DNA from: Actinomyces sp. zg-332
Lineage (GTDB): Bacteria; Actinomycetota; Actinomycetes; Actinomycetales; Actinomycetaceae
Assembly: GCF_011751945.2 (NCBI RefSeq)
Contig: NZ_CP064951.1
Location: 434,001-498,000, forward strand
Direction: 5' to 3'
Length of the DNA stretch: 64,000 nt
Shown here piece after piece: positions 46,904-55,728 of the stretch; position 1 is the stretch's first letter, and every line of letters begins with the position of its first letter. Under the pieces are notes generated by a model that had not been told where the DNA came from, searched no databases, and saw only the letters and a program-made list of their open reading frames with translations. The position numbers and the translations under genes are program-made.

Positions 46904-47914
46904 TTATTTCTTGTTTTTATCGTATTTCTTTAACAACTTTGGTAAGTCAGCAATTTTTCCACCAGTGTTTTTTACGAATGATTTAACATTGTGAATAATA
47001 GAGCCAATGTATGTTTCACCGCTGCTGCCTTTTGGACCTAAGGAATCTCCATACATAGCGTCGTGTTCACTTGCTACTTTTACTTTTGTTTCTCTAGCTA
47101 AAGTTTTAATGTTCTTATCAGAATTAGAATTTTCCGCAAAGATAACTTTTGCTCCAGAGTCTTTGATTTTTTGAGCGACTTCTTTCAAATGTTGAGCTGT
47201 TGCTTCGCCTAAATCTGAGAAGTCAGGGATAGCTGAGCCTAGGAATTGAATTTTGTAGCGCTGTGAAAAGTAGCCAAAAGCGTCGTGGCTAGTAAAGAGA
47301 ATACGCTGATTCTCTGGTATTGAATTTATGGATTTTTCTGCCCACTTGTCTAGTTCATCTATGCTTTGTGTGTATGAAGTGCCGTTTTCTTTGAAGAATT
47401 TAGCATTTCGTGAGTCGGCACTTGATAAACCTGTAACTACGTTCTCAACTTGTGTTTTAGCATTTAGAGGTGATGTCCAAATGTGTGGGTCGTTCTCAAA
47501 TTCTGGTGCTTGGCCATTTTCTCCAGGGAATGTCCACTTATTTAACTTTACATTTTTGCTTGTTTCAACTACTTTACCTTTAAAACCTGATGCTTTTATA
47601 GCTTGGTTTAGGAAAGCTTCTAAATTGACACCATTTTTTAATAGTAAATCAGCTTTTTCTAGAGCTTTCATTTGTGAAGCTGTTAGTTCTAGTTCGTGTG
47701 CAGAAGCATTTGGAGCTAGAAGACAAGTTAAATCAACTTTATCTTTTGCTATTTCTTTAGTGTAGTCGCAAATCTGTGTTGTAGTTGCTACTACTTTTAG
47801 TTTTTTAGTGTTGGATTCAGCTTTGTTTGTATCTTTGCTGCTTGAGGAACAAGCAGTTAAGGTTGTTCCCAGCGAGACAATTGTCAGAATTGCTAGTAAT
47901 TTTGAGTTACGCAT
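46904..47914 (-). CDS. Metal-binding lipoprotein of the ABC importer (ZnuA/TroA type)
   Basis: This ~336-residue protein has a signal peptide with the lipobox LTAC, so it is anchored outside the membrane. Cluster A-1 features include the first ligand region NASAHELELT, DPHIWTSPLNA (second His), TSHDAFGYFSQRY (third His) and the late EHDAMYGDSLG (Asp). Three His plus an acidic residue fits Zn or Mn. No His-rich loop of the ZnuA type is seen. I chose ATG 47914 over an in-frame TTG two codons earlier because GAAGAAAG is well placed. First gene of the operon. Confidence 0.9.
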   Translation of the reverse strand: MRNSKLLAILTIVSLGTTLTACSSSSKDTNKAESNTKKLKVVATTTQICDYTKEIAKDKVDLTCLLAPNASAHELELTASQMKALEKADLLLKNGVNLEAFLNQAIKASGFKGKVVETSKNVKLNKWTFPGENGQAPEFENDPHIWTSPLNAKTQVENVVTGLSSADSRNAKFFKENGTSYTQSIDELDKWAEKSINSIPENQRILFTSHDAFGYFSQRYKIQFLGSAIPDFSDLGEATAQHLKEVAQKIKDSGAKVIFAENSNSDKNIKTLARETKVKVASEHDAMYGDSLGPKGSSGETYIGSIIHNVKSFVKNTGGKIADLPKLLKKYDKNKK

Positions 47915-48141
47915 TTTCAATCTTTCTTCAAGTAAGGCAGTGCTTACCTATTTCTTATTTTCGGCTATGTGAAATTAATTATAAAGTCTATTGAAGAATA
48001 AATAAATAGGGTAATAGTTATAGTTGCGTTTTTATACAAAATGAGATTTTCTTTTTATATTAACTTTTATTTTGTGTAAACTCGTGAATTGTTAGATATT
48101 TGTGTCAAGAAATAAAATCAGTAACTTGTAATAAAGTAAAT

Positions 48142-48173
48142 GGGCTTTACTTCAAAATGCTGAAATAAAACCC
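48142..48173 (-). terminator. Probable terminator of deoD
   Basis: On the minus strand GGGTTTTATTTC pairs with GAAGTAAAGCCC (12 bp with two G-T pairs) around an 8-base loop, followed by A/T-rich sequence (ATTTACTTTAT). It is about 75 bases past the deoD stop; the T-run is modest. Confidence 0.55.
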
Positions 48174-48247
48174 ACTTTATAAGATAAGTTAAAGAACGAA
48201 CTTGCTAGAATGGAAAATAAACGATATGTAAGTATAATTCCTTAGTG

Positions 48248-48958
48248 CTACAAAGCAGCTGCTAGTGCAAGCTCTAAAGTTGTTTGGAATTTTGTTTCAC
48301 GTTCTTCAGAACTCATATCGTTACTGTGGTCTAGTAAGTGGTCAGACACTGTTAATATCGCTAATGCCTCTTTTTTGTATTTTGCTGCAATAGCATATAA
48401 CGCTGCAGATTCCATTTCCACACCTAGAACGTTGAAATCTTTGAGGGTATCAAGTAAACCGGGAGCTGCGTAGTAAAAGTTATCTTTCGAAATTATTGTA
48501 CCTGTGTGTACCTTTGAATCTGTTAGCTCTAAACTCTTGTTATAAGCTTTATAAGTTAGAGGGAATGAAGCTACACTCGAATAATGGAAACCTTGTGTTT
48601 GCCGGTCAATTATAGCTGATTCGCTGTGTGCCCCAGTTGCGATTATTGTATCCCCGACTTTTACATCTAGACTAATTCCTCCACAAGTTCCAACCCTAAT
48701 TATTCTTTCGACTCCATACTCTTGAAAGAGCTCAGTGGCATATATGCTGATTGAAGGTTGTCCCATGCCTGAGCCCATTACAGAAAGTCGAGTTCCGTTA
48801 TATGTGCCTGTGTATCCAAGCATGCCTCTTACATCTGTTACTAGTTTTGCGTCAGGCATTAGCTGTTCAGCTATGCGTTTAGCTCGTAAAGGATCTCCAG
48901 GCATAAGTACAGTTGCTGCAAAATCATTTTCATTTGCGTTAATGTGTGGGGTAGGCAT
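48248..48958 (-). CDS. deoD: Purine-nucleoside phosphorylase DeoD
   Basis: This 236-residue protein is the hexameric type that splits purine (deoxy)nucleosides with phosphate. It starts PTPHINANENDFAATVLMPGDPLRAKRIA, has VMGSGMGQPSISIYATELF, RVGTCGGI and VLGVEMESAALYAIAA, and a late VSDHLLD, all family marks. ATG 48958 follows AAGGAGCTGT. Divergent from the NSS transporter gene. Confidence 0.95.
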   Translation of the reverse strand: MPTPHINANENDFAATVLMPGDPLRAKRIAEQLMPDAKLVTDVRGMLGYTGTYNGTRLSVMGSGMGQPSISIYATELFQEYGVERIIRVGTCGGISLDVKVGDTIIATGAHSESAIIDRQTQGFHYSSVASFPLTYKAYNKSLELTDSKVHTGTIISKDNFYYAAPGLLDTLKDFNVLGVEMESAALYAIAAKYKKEALAILTVSDHLLDHSNDMSSEERETKFQTTLELALAAAL

Positions 48959-49163
48959 ACAGCTCCTTATTAAGAAATATTAAAATATCGTAAAGTTTAA
49001 CTAAATTTTACATTCTTTTGTAGAATAAAAAGTTACATAACTATTATTTTACTTTAAAATTATAAAAACTTGTATCATTATATGGTTTGCGCTTTTTATT
49101 TTGAGACATTTAGTGTATCGTTTACCTACATTCCAGAATTATATTAAAATTTAAGGAAAGAAA

Positions 49164-50699
49164 ATGAGTAAAATCCAGAAAGGAAAGGAAACCAAAGGCC
49201 GTGAAGAATGGTCTAGTCAACTAGGTTTCTTGATGGCTGCAATTGGTTCAGCCATAGGTTTGGGAAATATATGGCGTTTCCCTGCAGTTGCGTACGAAAA
49301 CGGTGGTGGAGCATTTTTGGTTCCATACTTGATTGCTTTGTTCACAGCTGGTATTCCTGCACTCCTCTTGGATTACTCTATTGGACACAGATTCCGCGGT
49401 AGCCCTCCTTTAAGCTTTAGACGCTTGCATAAAAAAGCTGAAGTTATCGGCTGGTGGCAAGTATTAATTAGTTTTATTATCATGGTTTACTATGCTGTAA
49501 TTATTGCTTGGGCTTTACAATATATGGTTTACTCAGTAAATCAGGCTTGGGGACACGATTCAGCAAAATTCTTCAACGAATCCTTTTTGCAACTATCTGA
49601 ACCAGGAACTGTGTCAGCAATGCCGGTATGGAGTATTTTTATAGCCCTTGTGCTTGTATGGGTAAGTGTGCTGGTAATTATTGGTAATGGTATTCAAAAA
49701 GGATTGGAACGTGCTAATAAGTTCTTCTTGCCTTTGCTAGTGGTTTTGTTCGCTGCAATGGTTATACGCGCTATTACATTGCCAGGCGCTTTTGAAGGTT
49801 TAAATGTATTCTTTACCCCTGATTGGTCAAAACTATATGATGGAAAAGTTTGGATTGCTGCTTATTCACAGATTTTCTATTCATTGTCAATCTGCTTCGG
49901 TATTATGATTACTTATTCTTCATATTTGGGACGTAGATCTAACTTGAGTGGTTCTGGATACGTTGCAGCTTTTGCTAACTCTTCATTCGAACTTTTAGCT
50001 GGTATTGGTGTTTTTGCTGCACTAGGTTTTATGGCTGTTCAACAAGGTGTTACAGTAGATAAATTGGAAGGTATTTCTGGTATTGGCTTATCATTTGTTA
50101 CTTTCCCTAAGATTATTTCTATGATGCCTGGTGGATCTTACTTCGGTGTTCTATTCTTTGCTTCTCTTGTTCTAGCTGGAGTAACATCGTTGATTTCGCT
50201 AGTTCAAGTGGTTGCTTCTGCATTTGAAGATAAGGTCGGCTGGAGTGCTTATAAGGCTTCTTTGATAATCGGTACGGTAGCAATGGTAATTTCTCTTGCT
50301 CTGTTCTCAACACATTCTGGTCTATTTGCTTTAGATGTGATAGACGCTTATATCAATGAGATTGGTATTGTTTCTAGCGCTATTATAATGTGTGTATTTG
50401 TTACAGTTGGTGTTGGAAAGTTGCCAGAATTACGTAAACATCTAAACTCTGTATCTTCAATCCCAACTGGTAAGTGGTGGGAAGTAATGGTTGGTTTCTT
50501 ACTACCTGCTCTATTATCTTCAATGTTTATCACAGGCCTAGTCAGATTTATATCACAAGGACACGGAGGATACCCAACTTGGTATGTATTGGTATTTGGT
50601 TGGGGAGCAATTGCTGTGGGTCTTGTTTCAGCAATTGTTATGACTATTGTTCCTTGGAAAAAAGATGAGAATTTTATCCCAATTGAACTAGAAGATTAA
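49164..50699 (+). CDS. NSS-family sodium-dependent transporter (MetP-like)
   Basis: This 511-residue protein has about 12 helices and the neurotransmitter-sodium-symporter start WSSQLGFLMAAIGSAIGLGNIWRFP (Na and substrate site in helix 1), then GGGAFLVPYLIALFTAGIP. A small MetS-like gene follows at 30 bases, matching the Corynebacterium MetPS methionine/alanine importer, so Met/Ala uptake with Na is the best guess. ATG 49164 follows AAGGAAAG. Confidence 0.9.
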   Translation: MSKIQKGKETKGREEWSSQLGFLMAAIGSAIGLGNIWRFPAVAYENGGGAFLVPYLIALFTAGIPALLLDYSIGHRFRGSPPLSFRRLHKKAEVIGWWQVLISFIIMVYYAVIIAWALQYMVYSVNQAWGHDSAKFFNESFLQLSEPGTVSAMPVWSIFIALVLVWVSVLVIIGNGIQKGLERANKFFLPLLVVLFAAMVIRAITLPGAFEGLNVFFTPDWSKLYDGKVWIAAYSQIFYSLSICFGIMITYSSYLGRRSNLSGSGYVAAFANSSFELLAGIGVFAALGFMAVQQGVTVDKLEGISGIGLSFVTFPKIISMMPGGSYFGVLFFASLVLAGVTSLISLVQVVASAFEDKVGWSAYKASLIIGTVAMVISLALFSTHSGLFALDVIDAYINEIGIVSSAIIMCVFVTVGVGKLPELRKHLNSVSSIPTGKWWEVMVGFLLPALLSSMFITGLVRFISQGHGGYPTWYVLVFGWGAIAVGLVSAIVMTIVPWKKDENFIPIELED

Positions 50700-50729
50700 C
50701 TGAAAACTTTATAATTGGAAGGAATGGAA

Positions 50730-50876
50730 ATGAGTATTTCCGCGATAACTATGTTGATAGTTTCATGTGCTTTAGTTTGGGGAGGATTAGTTGTATCTGT
50801 AATCGTCATGAATAAGCTAAAAGCTCCATGGCAACTTAAAGATATTGATAGTTCTCAAACTGAAGAATCACTGTAA
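50730..50876 (+). CDS. MetS-like small subunit of the NSS importer
   Basis: A 48-residue protein: a single membrane helix (AITMLIVSCALVWGGLVVSV) then KLKAPWQLKDIDS. It matches the pattern of the methionine/alanine importer small subunit: a short TM protein just after the NSS gene. ATG 50730 has GGAAGG at the right distance; an earlier ATG at 50724 overlaps that site. Confidence 0.85.
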   Translation: MSISAITMLIVSCALVWGGLVVSVIVMNKLKAPWQLKDIDSSQTEESL

Positions 50877-50888
50877 CTTATTGTAAAA

Positions 50889-50926
50889 ACTGGGTGTGGG
50901 ATTGTTACTCGCACCCAGTCTTTCAT
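50889..50926 (+). terminator. Terminator of the NSS-MetS operon
   Basis: CTGGGTGTGGG pairs with CTCGCACCCAG (11 bp with two G-T pairs) around ATTGTTA, followed by TCTTTCATTT. Confidence 0.85.
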
Positions 50927-51214
50927 TTAAGTAGTATTTGTGTGTATTAAGTTTTTTGAATATTGTTTGTGTGGAGTTTCTTATTCAACTTATAAGAGTG
51001 TTTTTATATGACAATTATTTAATCGTAATCATTTTAGAAATAACTAAAATTTTCACTGTATTCTGTGGTGGATAGATATTTGTTTAAGTAATATAGTTAT
51101 TTACAAGTTGTGTATATAAATATTTCAAGATGTAGTTATAAGTCGTATAATGATAGTATATTAAACTTGTTGTATTTGAAATTAAATTCATCTACAGAAA
51201 ATAGGAGAAACTAA

Positions 51215-51676
51215 GTGCGAGTATATATTCCAGCTACTTTTGAAGACATTCAATCTCCTGTTTTACAAGTGTCAACAGGTGTTGCTGTAACTAGTGCTTT
51301 TTGTGAGCAATTTCTGGAAGAAAATGACTTAGAGTTTTTAGAAGATTGTGCCTTTACTCAAGCTTCATTTCTTAGTTTTATGAAGTTGCAAAGTAATAAT
51401 GTTTCTATAAAAGCAAGATTTGTTATTTCCGCTGATATTTCAGATGAAGACTGTTTAGAAGATAGTAATTTTCCAGGTAAAGTTAGTATAGAAAAACCTA
51501 TTTCTTGGGATAATATTGCGTGTATTCATGCTGAAGATATAGAAGAAATTTTTAATATCATTAAACTTTTATCAAAGGGTGAAGAAGAGGTAGAATCTGA
51601 GATAGATACTATTCCTTTGTTATGGTTCGATAAAAGTGAAAGACCTATTCTAATAGACATGTTTAAAGGCTTGTAA
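51215..51676 (+). CDS. DUF6912-type actinobacterial protein
   Basis: This 153-residue, acidic protein begins MRVYIPATFEDIQSPVLQ and has TGVAVTSAFCEQF, the start typical of DUF6912, an actinobacterial family of unknown function. A DISDEDC segment and LLWFDKSERPILIDMFKGL end it. GTG 51215 after ATAGGAG. It stands alone. Confidence 0.75.
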   Translation: MRVYIPATFEDIQSPVLQVSTGVAVTSAFCEQFLEENDLEFLEDCAFTQASFLSFMKLQSNNVSIKARFVISADISDEDCLEDSNFPGKVSIEKPISWDNIACIHAEDIEEIFNIIKLLSKGEEEVESEIDTIPLLWFDKSERPILIDMFKGL

Positions 51677-51777
51677 ATAAAATAATAAGTTTATCTTCCA
51701 AGGTTTTAAATTTTAAGATAACTGTTTAAAATTTATTGTTTACCTTGTGTTTTTCTAAAAGTAATTACAAGTAATAA

Positions 51778-51951
51778 ATGTTGATTTACCTTTGTTACAA
51801 AGTTAGTAAAGGTTTCCATTTTGTATTAAAACTATCTGTAAAGCTACAGCCAAAGCTAGCAGAAACTGGTGTAGAAGAATATCTTCTACCTTCAGCAGCT
51901 TTGATTCTAGTTTTAGGTTTAGCTATGAAAATTACTAGAAAAGAAAAGTAA
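51778..51951 (+). CDS. Short ORF ending in an LAETG sortase sorting signal
   Basis: This 57-codon ORF (ATG 51778, after a stop at 51775) ends with LAETG, a hydrophobic stretch (YLLPSAALILVLGLAM) and the positive tail KITRKEK. That is the complete pattern of an LAXTG cell-wall sorting signal. There is no signal peptide, so it is probably the tail of a lost surface protein; a terminator follows it directly, as for a real gene end. It could also be a chance remnant. Confidence 0.5.
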   Translation: MLIYLCYKVSKGFHFVLKLSVKLQPKLAETGVEEYLLPSAALILVLGLAMKITRKEK

Positions 51952-51972
51952 TTTATTTTCTAGCTTTTTATA

Positions 51973-52005
51973 AAATAGGGGAGAGATAATACTCTCTCCT
52001 ATTTT
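51973..52005 (+). terminator. Terminator after the LAETG ORF
   Basis: AAAATAGGGGAGAG pairs with CTCTCCTATTTT (one bulged G), followed by TATTA; the right arm itself supplies the T-run. Confidence 0.8.
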
Positions 52006-52532
52006 TATTAATACTATTTGAAATGTGAGCTACATTAATAACTGAGCAACGATTTTTTTACAATTTGTTATAGCTATAATTTCTATCGTGGTGAAATATA
52101 TTTATATTTAGCTAAAACAATAAAGTATTAATACAATAAAATGTCTAAGTTTTATAAATTCTTACAAAGTTATGTAAAAGAAAACTTATCTGAATCAAAT
52201 TAGTGTAAAACAAAACGCGAAAGTCGTACTAAGTGTGTAAAACACTTTGTAGCTAGTATGGTAAAACAAATATCTGAAATATAACTTCATGGCTTTATGG
52301 TTAGAAAATTACTGAAAATAATACTAGGTTTTATTACAAGGGTAAAAGTAATTATCTGTAAAGTGTTAACTATAACTTCATAATATATAAGAAATATGAT
52401 TTCTAAAAAGAATAAAGCTATATGAAAACAAGGGTTTATAAGCACTAAAGTATCTGGAAAATAAGGCTTTATAAGCACTAAAACTGTAGTATGTTAAAAG
52501 CAGTTTTACAAACAGTAAAACTATATAAAAAT
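52006..52532. other. AT-rich gap with a 33-base direct repeat
   Basis: No gene. TTTATAAGCACTAAA occurs at 52435-52449 and 52468-52482, in two loosely similar 33-base units. No function is evident. Confidence 0.5.
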
Positions 52533-52562
52533 ACGTGAGTGGAAGATACGAACCACTCACGC
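52533..52562 (-). terminator. Terminator of rpsT
   Basis: On the minus strand TGCGTGAGTGG pairs with CCACTCACGTA around TTCGTATCTT, then TTTTTATATAG. It begins 12 bases past the rpsT stop. Confidence 0.9.
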
Positions 52563-52574
52563 ATTTAAAATCTT

Positions 52575-52844
52575 CTAGAGAGCGTTTATTTGCTTTGCTA
52601 GCTTTGACTTACGCTGTGCAGCTTGGTTTGCATGGATAATGCCCTTTGAAACAGCTTTATCTAGTTTGCGACCAGCAATACGTAGAGCTGCTTCTGCTGC
52701 TTCTTTATCATTAGCTGCAATAGCTTCACGTGTGCGACGTACGTAAGTTTTTAGTTCTGAACGAACCGCTTGGTTACGAATACGACGCTTTTCGTTTGTA
52801 CGAATACGCTTCATTTGAGACTTAATATTTGCCACTTTAGACAC
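52575..52844 (-). CDS. rpsT: 30S ribosomal protein S20
   Basis: This basic 89-residue protein begins [20 protein letters not shown] and contains [25 protein letters not shown], diagnostic of S20, which binds 16S rRNA. ATG 52844 is preceded by AGAAAGTG, a weak site. It is divergent from lepA, the usual actinobacterial arrangement. Its leader is unusual (see the regulatory entry). Confidence 0.95.
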   Translation of the reverse strand: MSKVANIKSQMKRIRTNEKRRIRNQAVRSELKTYVRRTREAIAANDKEAAEAALRIAGRKLDKAVSKGIIHANQAAQRKSKLAKQINAL

Positions 52845-52877
52845 TTTCTACTAAAAATAATAAGGTCGTAGAGGGCT

Positions 52878-52925
52878 GGTCATGACCGGGACTGGAGCGT
52901 GGGGATGCTCTGCGATGGTCATGAC
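52878..52925 (-). promoter_or_regulatory. GC-rich structured leader (or twin operator) upstream of rpsT
   Basis: GGTCATGAC occurs at 52878-52886 and again at 52917-52925; each core GTCATGAC is itself a palindrome, and the two copies can pair to form a 9-bp stem. Between them GAGC / GCTC (minus strand) can form an inner stem. The segment is notably GC-rich for this genome. It lies 34 bases upstream of rpsT and 125 bases upstream of lepA. It may be an autoregulatory S20 leader or a two-site operator. Confidence 0.45.
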
Positions 52926-53050
52926 AAAAGATTTAAGTATAAAATACAAAAATCCAATCAAACTCTATCATAAAGAATTCTATAAAGATATAAAAAATAA
53001 TGTAGAATACTAAAAGATAGTTTTTAAAATACAAACAAGTGAAGGTAACA

Positions 53051-54919
53051 GTGGCTCCTATTCCAACACCTGAAGAATCATTAGATATTCAACCATCAGG
53101 TACAGATCCGAGTTTAATAAGAAACTTTTCAGTAATTGCACACATTGACCATGGTAAGTCAACGCTTGCTGACCGTATGCTACAAGCAACTGGTGTGGTA
53201 GAGCAAAGAGTTATGCGTGACCAATATCTGGATCGTATGGATATTGAACGTGAACGTGGTATTACAATAAAATCTCAAGCAGTTCGTATGCCTTGGCGAG
53301 TAAATGATGTTTCTTATGCTTTAAATATGATTGACACTCCTGGACACGTGGACTTTTCATACGAAGTGTCAAGGTCATTGGCTGCTTGTGAAGGAGCTTT
53401 GCTACTAGTAGATGCAGCTCAGGGTATAGAAGCTCAAACCCTAGCTAATTTATATATGGCTCTGGAAAATAATCTAACTATTATTCCTGTTCTAAATAAA
53501 ATCGATTTACCAGCAGCTCAACCAGAAAAATATGCTGAAGAATTAGCTAATTTAATCGGTTGTCAGCCAGAAGAATGTCTGCAGGTATCTGGTAAAACAG
53601 GGCAAGGAGTTGAGGCTCTGCTTGATAAGATAGTAGAAGTCATTCCTCCACCAGTTGGTGTTGCCAACGCCCCATGTAGAGCCATGATTTTTGACTCAGT
53701 ATATGACACATATAGAGGTGTGGTTACTTACGTTAGAGTAGTGGACGGACAATTGAATCCACGTGAACGTATTAAAATGATGTCTACAGGTGTAACTCAT
53801 GACTTGTTGGAAATAGGTGTGATTTCTCCAGAGCCAAAACCATGTGCAGGACTTGGTGTTGGTGAAGTAGGGTATTTAATTACTGGTGTGAAAGATGTTC
53901 GTCAATCTAAAGTTGGTGACACAATAACAGGAGTAAATGAACCAGCAACAGATCCTTTGGATGGCTATCAAGACCCTAAACCAATGGTTTATTCAGGTTT
54001 ATATCCTATAGATGGCTCAGATTACCCAGCTTTGCGTGATGCTTTGGATAAGTTAAAACTAAATGACGCAGCCCTAACTTTCGAACCAGAAACTTCAGTT
54101 GCTCTAGGCTTTGGTTTTAGATGTGGTTTCTTAGGGCTTTTGCACTTAGAGATTGTTCGTGAACGTTTGGAAAGAGAATTCAACCTAGATTTGATTTCTA
54201 CAGCCCCTAGCGTAATATACGACGTAACTTTGGAAGATAACTCTAAAGTTATAGTAACTAACCCTTCAGAGTTTCCTACAGGGCTGAAGATAAAGTCTGT
54301 TGAAGAACCAGTCGTGCGTTCAACTATACTTACACCTAGCGAGTATATTGGTGCAATTATGGAATTGTGCCAAAGCAGACGTGGAGTAATGCACTCTATG
54401 GATTACTTGAGTGAAGATCGTGTAGAAATGCATTATACTTTGCCTTTGGCTGAAATTGTGTTTGATTTCTTTGATCATTTGAAATCTCGTACAAAGGGAT
54501 ACGCTTCACTAGACTATGAACCAGAAGGCAAATCAGAAGCTGACTTGGTAAAAGTAGATATTCTTTTGCACGGCGAACAAGTAGACGCTTTCTCTTCAAT
54601 TGTACATAAAGAAAAAGCTTATTCTTACGGTTTGATGATGACTCAAAAACTCAAAGAGTTAATACCACGTCAACAGTTTGAAGTACCAATTCAAGCTGCT
54701 GTAGGTTCACGTATTATTGCTCGTGAAACCATTAGAGCTTTGAGAAAAGATATGTTAGCTAAGTGTTACGGTGGTGACATTACTCGTAAACGCAAACTTT
54801 TGGAAAAGCAAAAAGAAGGTAAGAAGCGCATGAAAGCTATTGGTAAGGTAGATGTGCCTCAGGAAGCCTTTATTGCTGCACTTACAACTGATTCTTCAAG
54901 TAAGGATAAAAAGAAATAA
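53051..54919 (+). CDS. lepA: Elongation factor 4 (LepA)
   Basis: This ~622-residue translational GTPase has [19 protein letters not shown] (G1), the [14 protein letters not shown] switch region, [12 protein letters not shown] (G3) and NKIDLPAA (G4), then EF-G-like domains and the LepA C-terminal domain ([21 protein letters not shown]). GTG 53051 is my start because GAAGG lies just upstream; a GTG four codons earlier lacks a site. It acts on stalled ribosomes and 30S maturation. It begins a housekeeping run with trmB two bases downstream. Confidence 0.95.
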   Translation: MAPIPTPEESLDIQPSGTDPSLIRNFSVIAHIDHGKSTLADRMLQATGVVEQRVMRDQYLDRMDIERERGITIKSQAVRMPWRVNDVSYALNMIDTPGHVDFSYEVSRSLAACEGALLLVDAAQGIEAQTLANLYMALENNLTIIPVLNKIDLPAAQPEKYAEELANLIGCQPEECLQVSGKTGQGVEALLDKIVEVIPPPVGVANAPCRAMIFDSVYDTYRGVVTYVRVVDGQLNPRERIKMMSTGVTHDLLEIGVISPEPKPCAGLGVGEVGYLITGVKDVRQSKVGDTITGVNEPATDPLDGYQDPKPMVYSGLYPIDGSDYPALRDALDKLKLNDAALTFEPETSVALGFGFRCGFLGLLHLEIVRERLEREFNLDLISTAPSVIYDVTLEDNSKVIVTNPSEFPTGLKIKSVEEPVVRSTILTPSEYIGAIMELCQSRRGVMHSMDYLSEDRVEMHYTLPLAEIVFDFFDHLKSRTKGYASLDYEPEGKSEADLVKVDILLHGEQVDAFSSIVHKEKAYSYGLMMTQKLKELIPRQQFEVPIQAAVGSRIIARETIRALRKDMLAKCYGGDITRKRKLLEKQKEGKKRMKAIGKVDVPQEAFIAALTTDSSSKDKKK

Positions 54920-54921
54920 AA

Positions 54922-55725
54922 ATGGACGATAAATCTGATCTGCAAAGTAACGTTTTAGATGAAATGGGCTTAGCTCAACGAGAGTTTTTTTCACGTACAC
55001 GTTCTTTTACTAGACGTGGCGATAGAATATCAGAATCTTTGCAAAATACATGGGATAAGTACCATAAAGACTACATAATTGAAGTTCAAAGAGGCTTTGG
55101 TGAAACAACTGTAGCTGAAGATTTTGAAATAGATTTAGATGAAGTCTTCGGTCGTAAAGCACCACTAGTAATAGAAATTGGGTGTGGTGCTGGTGACCAG
55201 ATTGTAAACTTCGCTAAGAATCATCCAGAATACAATTGTTTGGGATTTGAAGTATGGTACCCGGGGCTGGTTAAAACAATTTCCAGTGCTGTAAAAGAAG
55301 ATGTTAAAAACCTAAAGCTTATCGAAGTTGATGCTGTTCAAGCTTTGCCGATTATAGTTCCAAATAATAGTTGTGCTGAGGTTTGGACATTTTTCCCAGA
55401 CCCTTGGAGGAAAAAACGCCATCACAAACGTCGCATAGTGCAACCTTTATTTTCAGAAATTGTAGCTAATGTTTTAATGGAAAATGGTGTTTGGAGACTA
55501 GCTACTGACTGGAATGACTATGCATGGCATATACGTGACGTTCTAGAAAGCTCTGATAGGTTTGTCAATTTACACAAGGGTGAGAATCCTGATCTGCTAG
55601 ACGAAGAACCAACTCGTGGTGGTTTTGCTCCAAGATGGTCTGAGCGAGTTATGACTCGTTTTGAGCAACGAGGAATAGACGCTGGTAGATCTGTACATGA
55701 TTTTACTTTCAAAAAGAATGGCTAG
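54922..55725 (+). CDS. trmB: tRNA (guanine(46)-N(7))-methyltransferase TrmB
   Basis: This 267-residue SAM enzyme methylates G46 in tRNA. It has EIGCGAGDQIVNFAKNHPE (SAM site), FEVWYPGLVKT and the signature FFPDPWRKKRHHKRRIV, with a late DWNDYAWHI. ATG 54922 is two bases past lepA, so translation is coupled. An N-terminal ~70-residue extension is common in actinobacteria. Confidence 0.94.
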   Translation: MDDKSDLQSNVLDEMGLAQREFFSRTRSFTRRGDRISESLQNTWDKYHKDYIIEVQRGFGETTVAEDFEIDLDEVFGRKAPLVIEIGCGAGDQIVNFAKNHPEYNCLGFEVWYPGLVKTISSAVKEDVKNLKLIEVDAVQALPIIVPNNSCAEVWTFFPDPWRKKRHHKRRIVQPLFSEIVANVLMENGVWRLATDWNDYAWHIRDVLESSDRFVNLHKGENPDLLDEEPTRGGFAPRWSERVMTRFEQRGIDAGRSVHDFTFKKNG

Positions 55726-55728
55726 GCT

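Noticed and set aside
52435-52482. Two TTTATAAGCACTAAA repeats as a replication-origin iteron or MITE
   Set aside because: There are only two copies, with no terminal inverted repeats, no DnaA boxes and no replication genes nearby.
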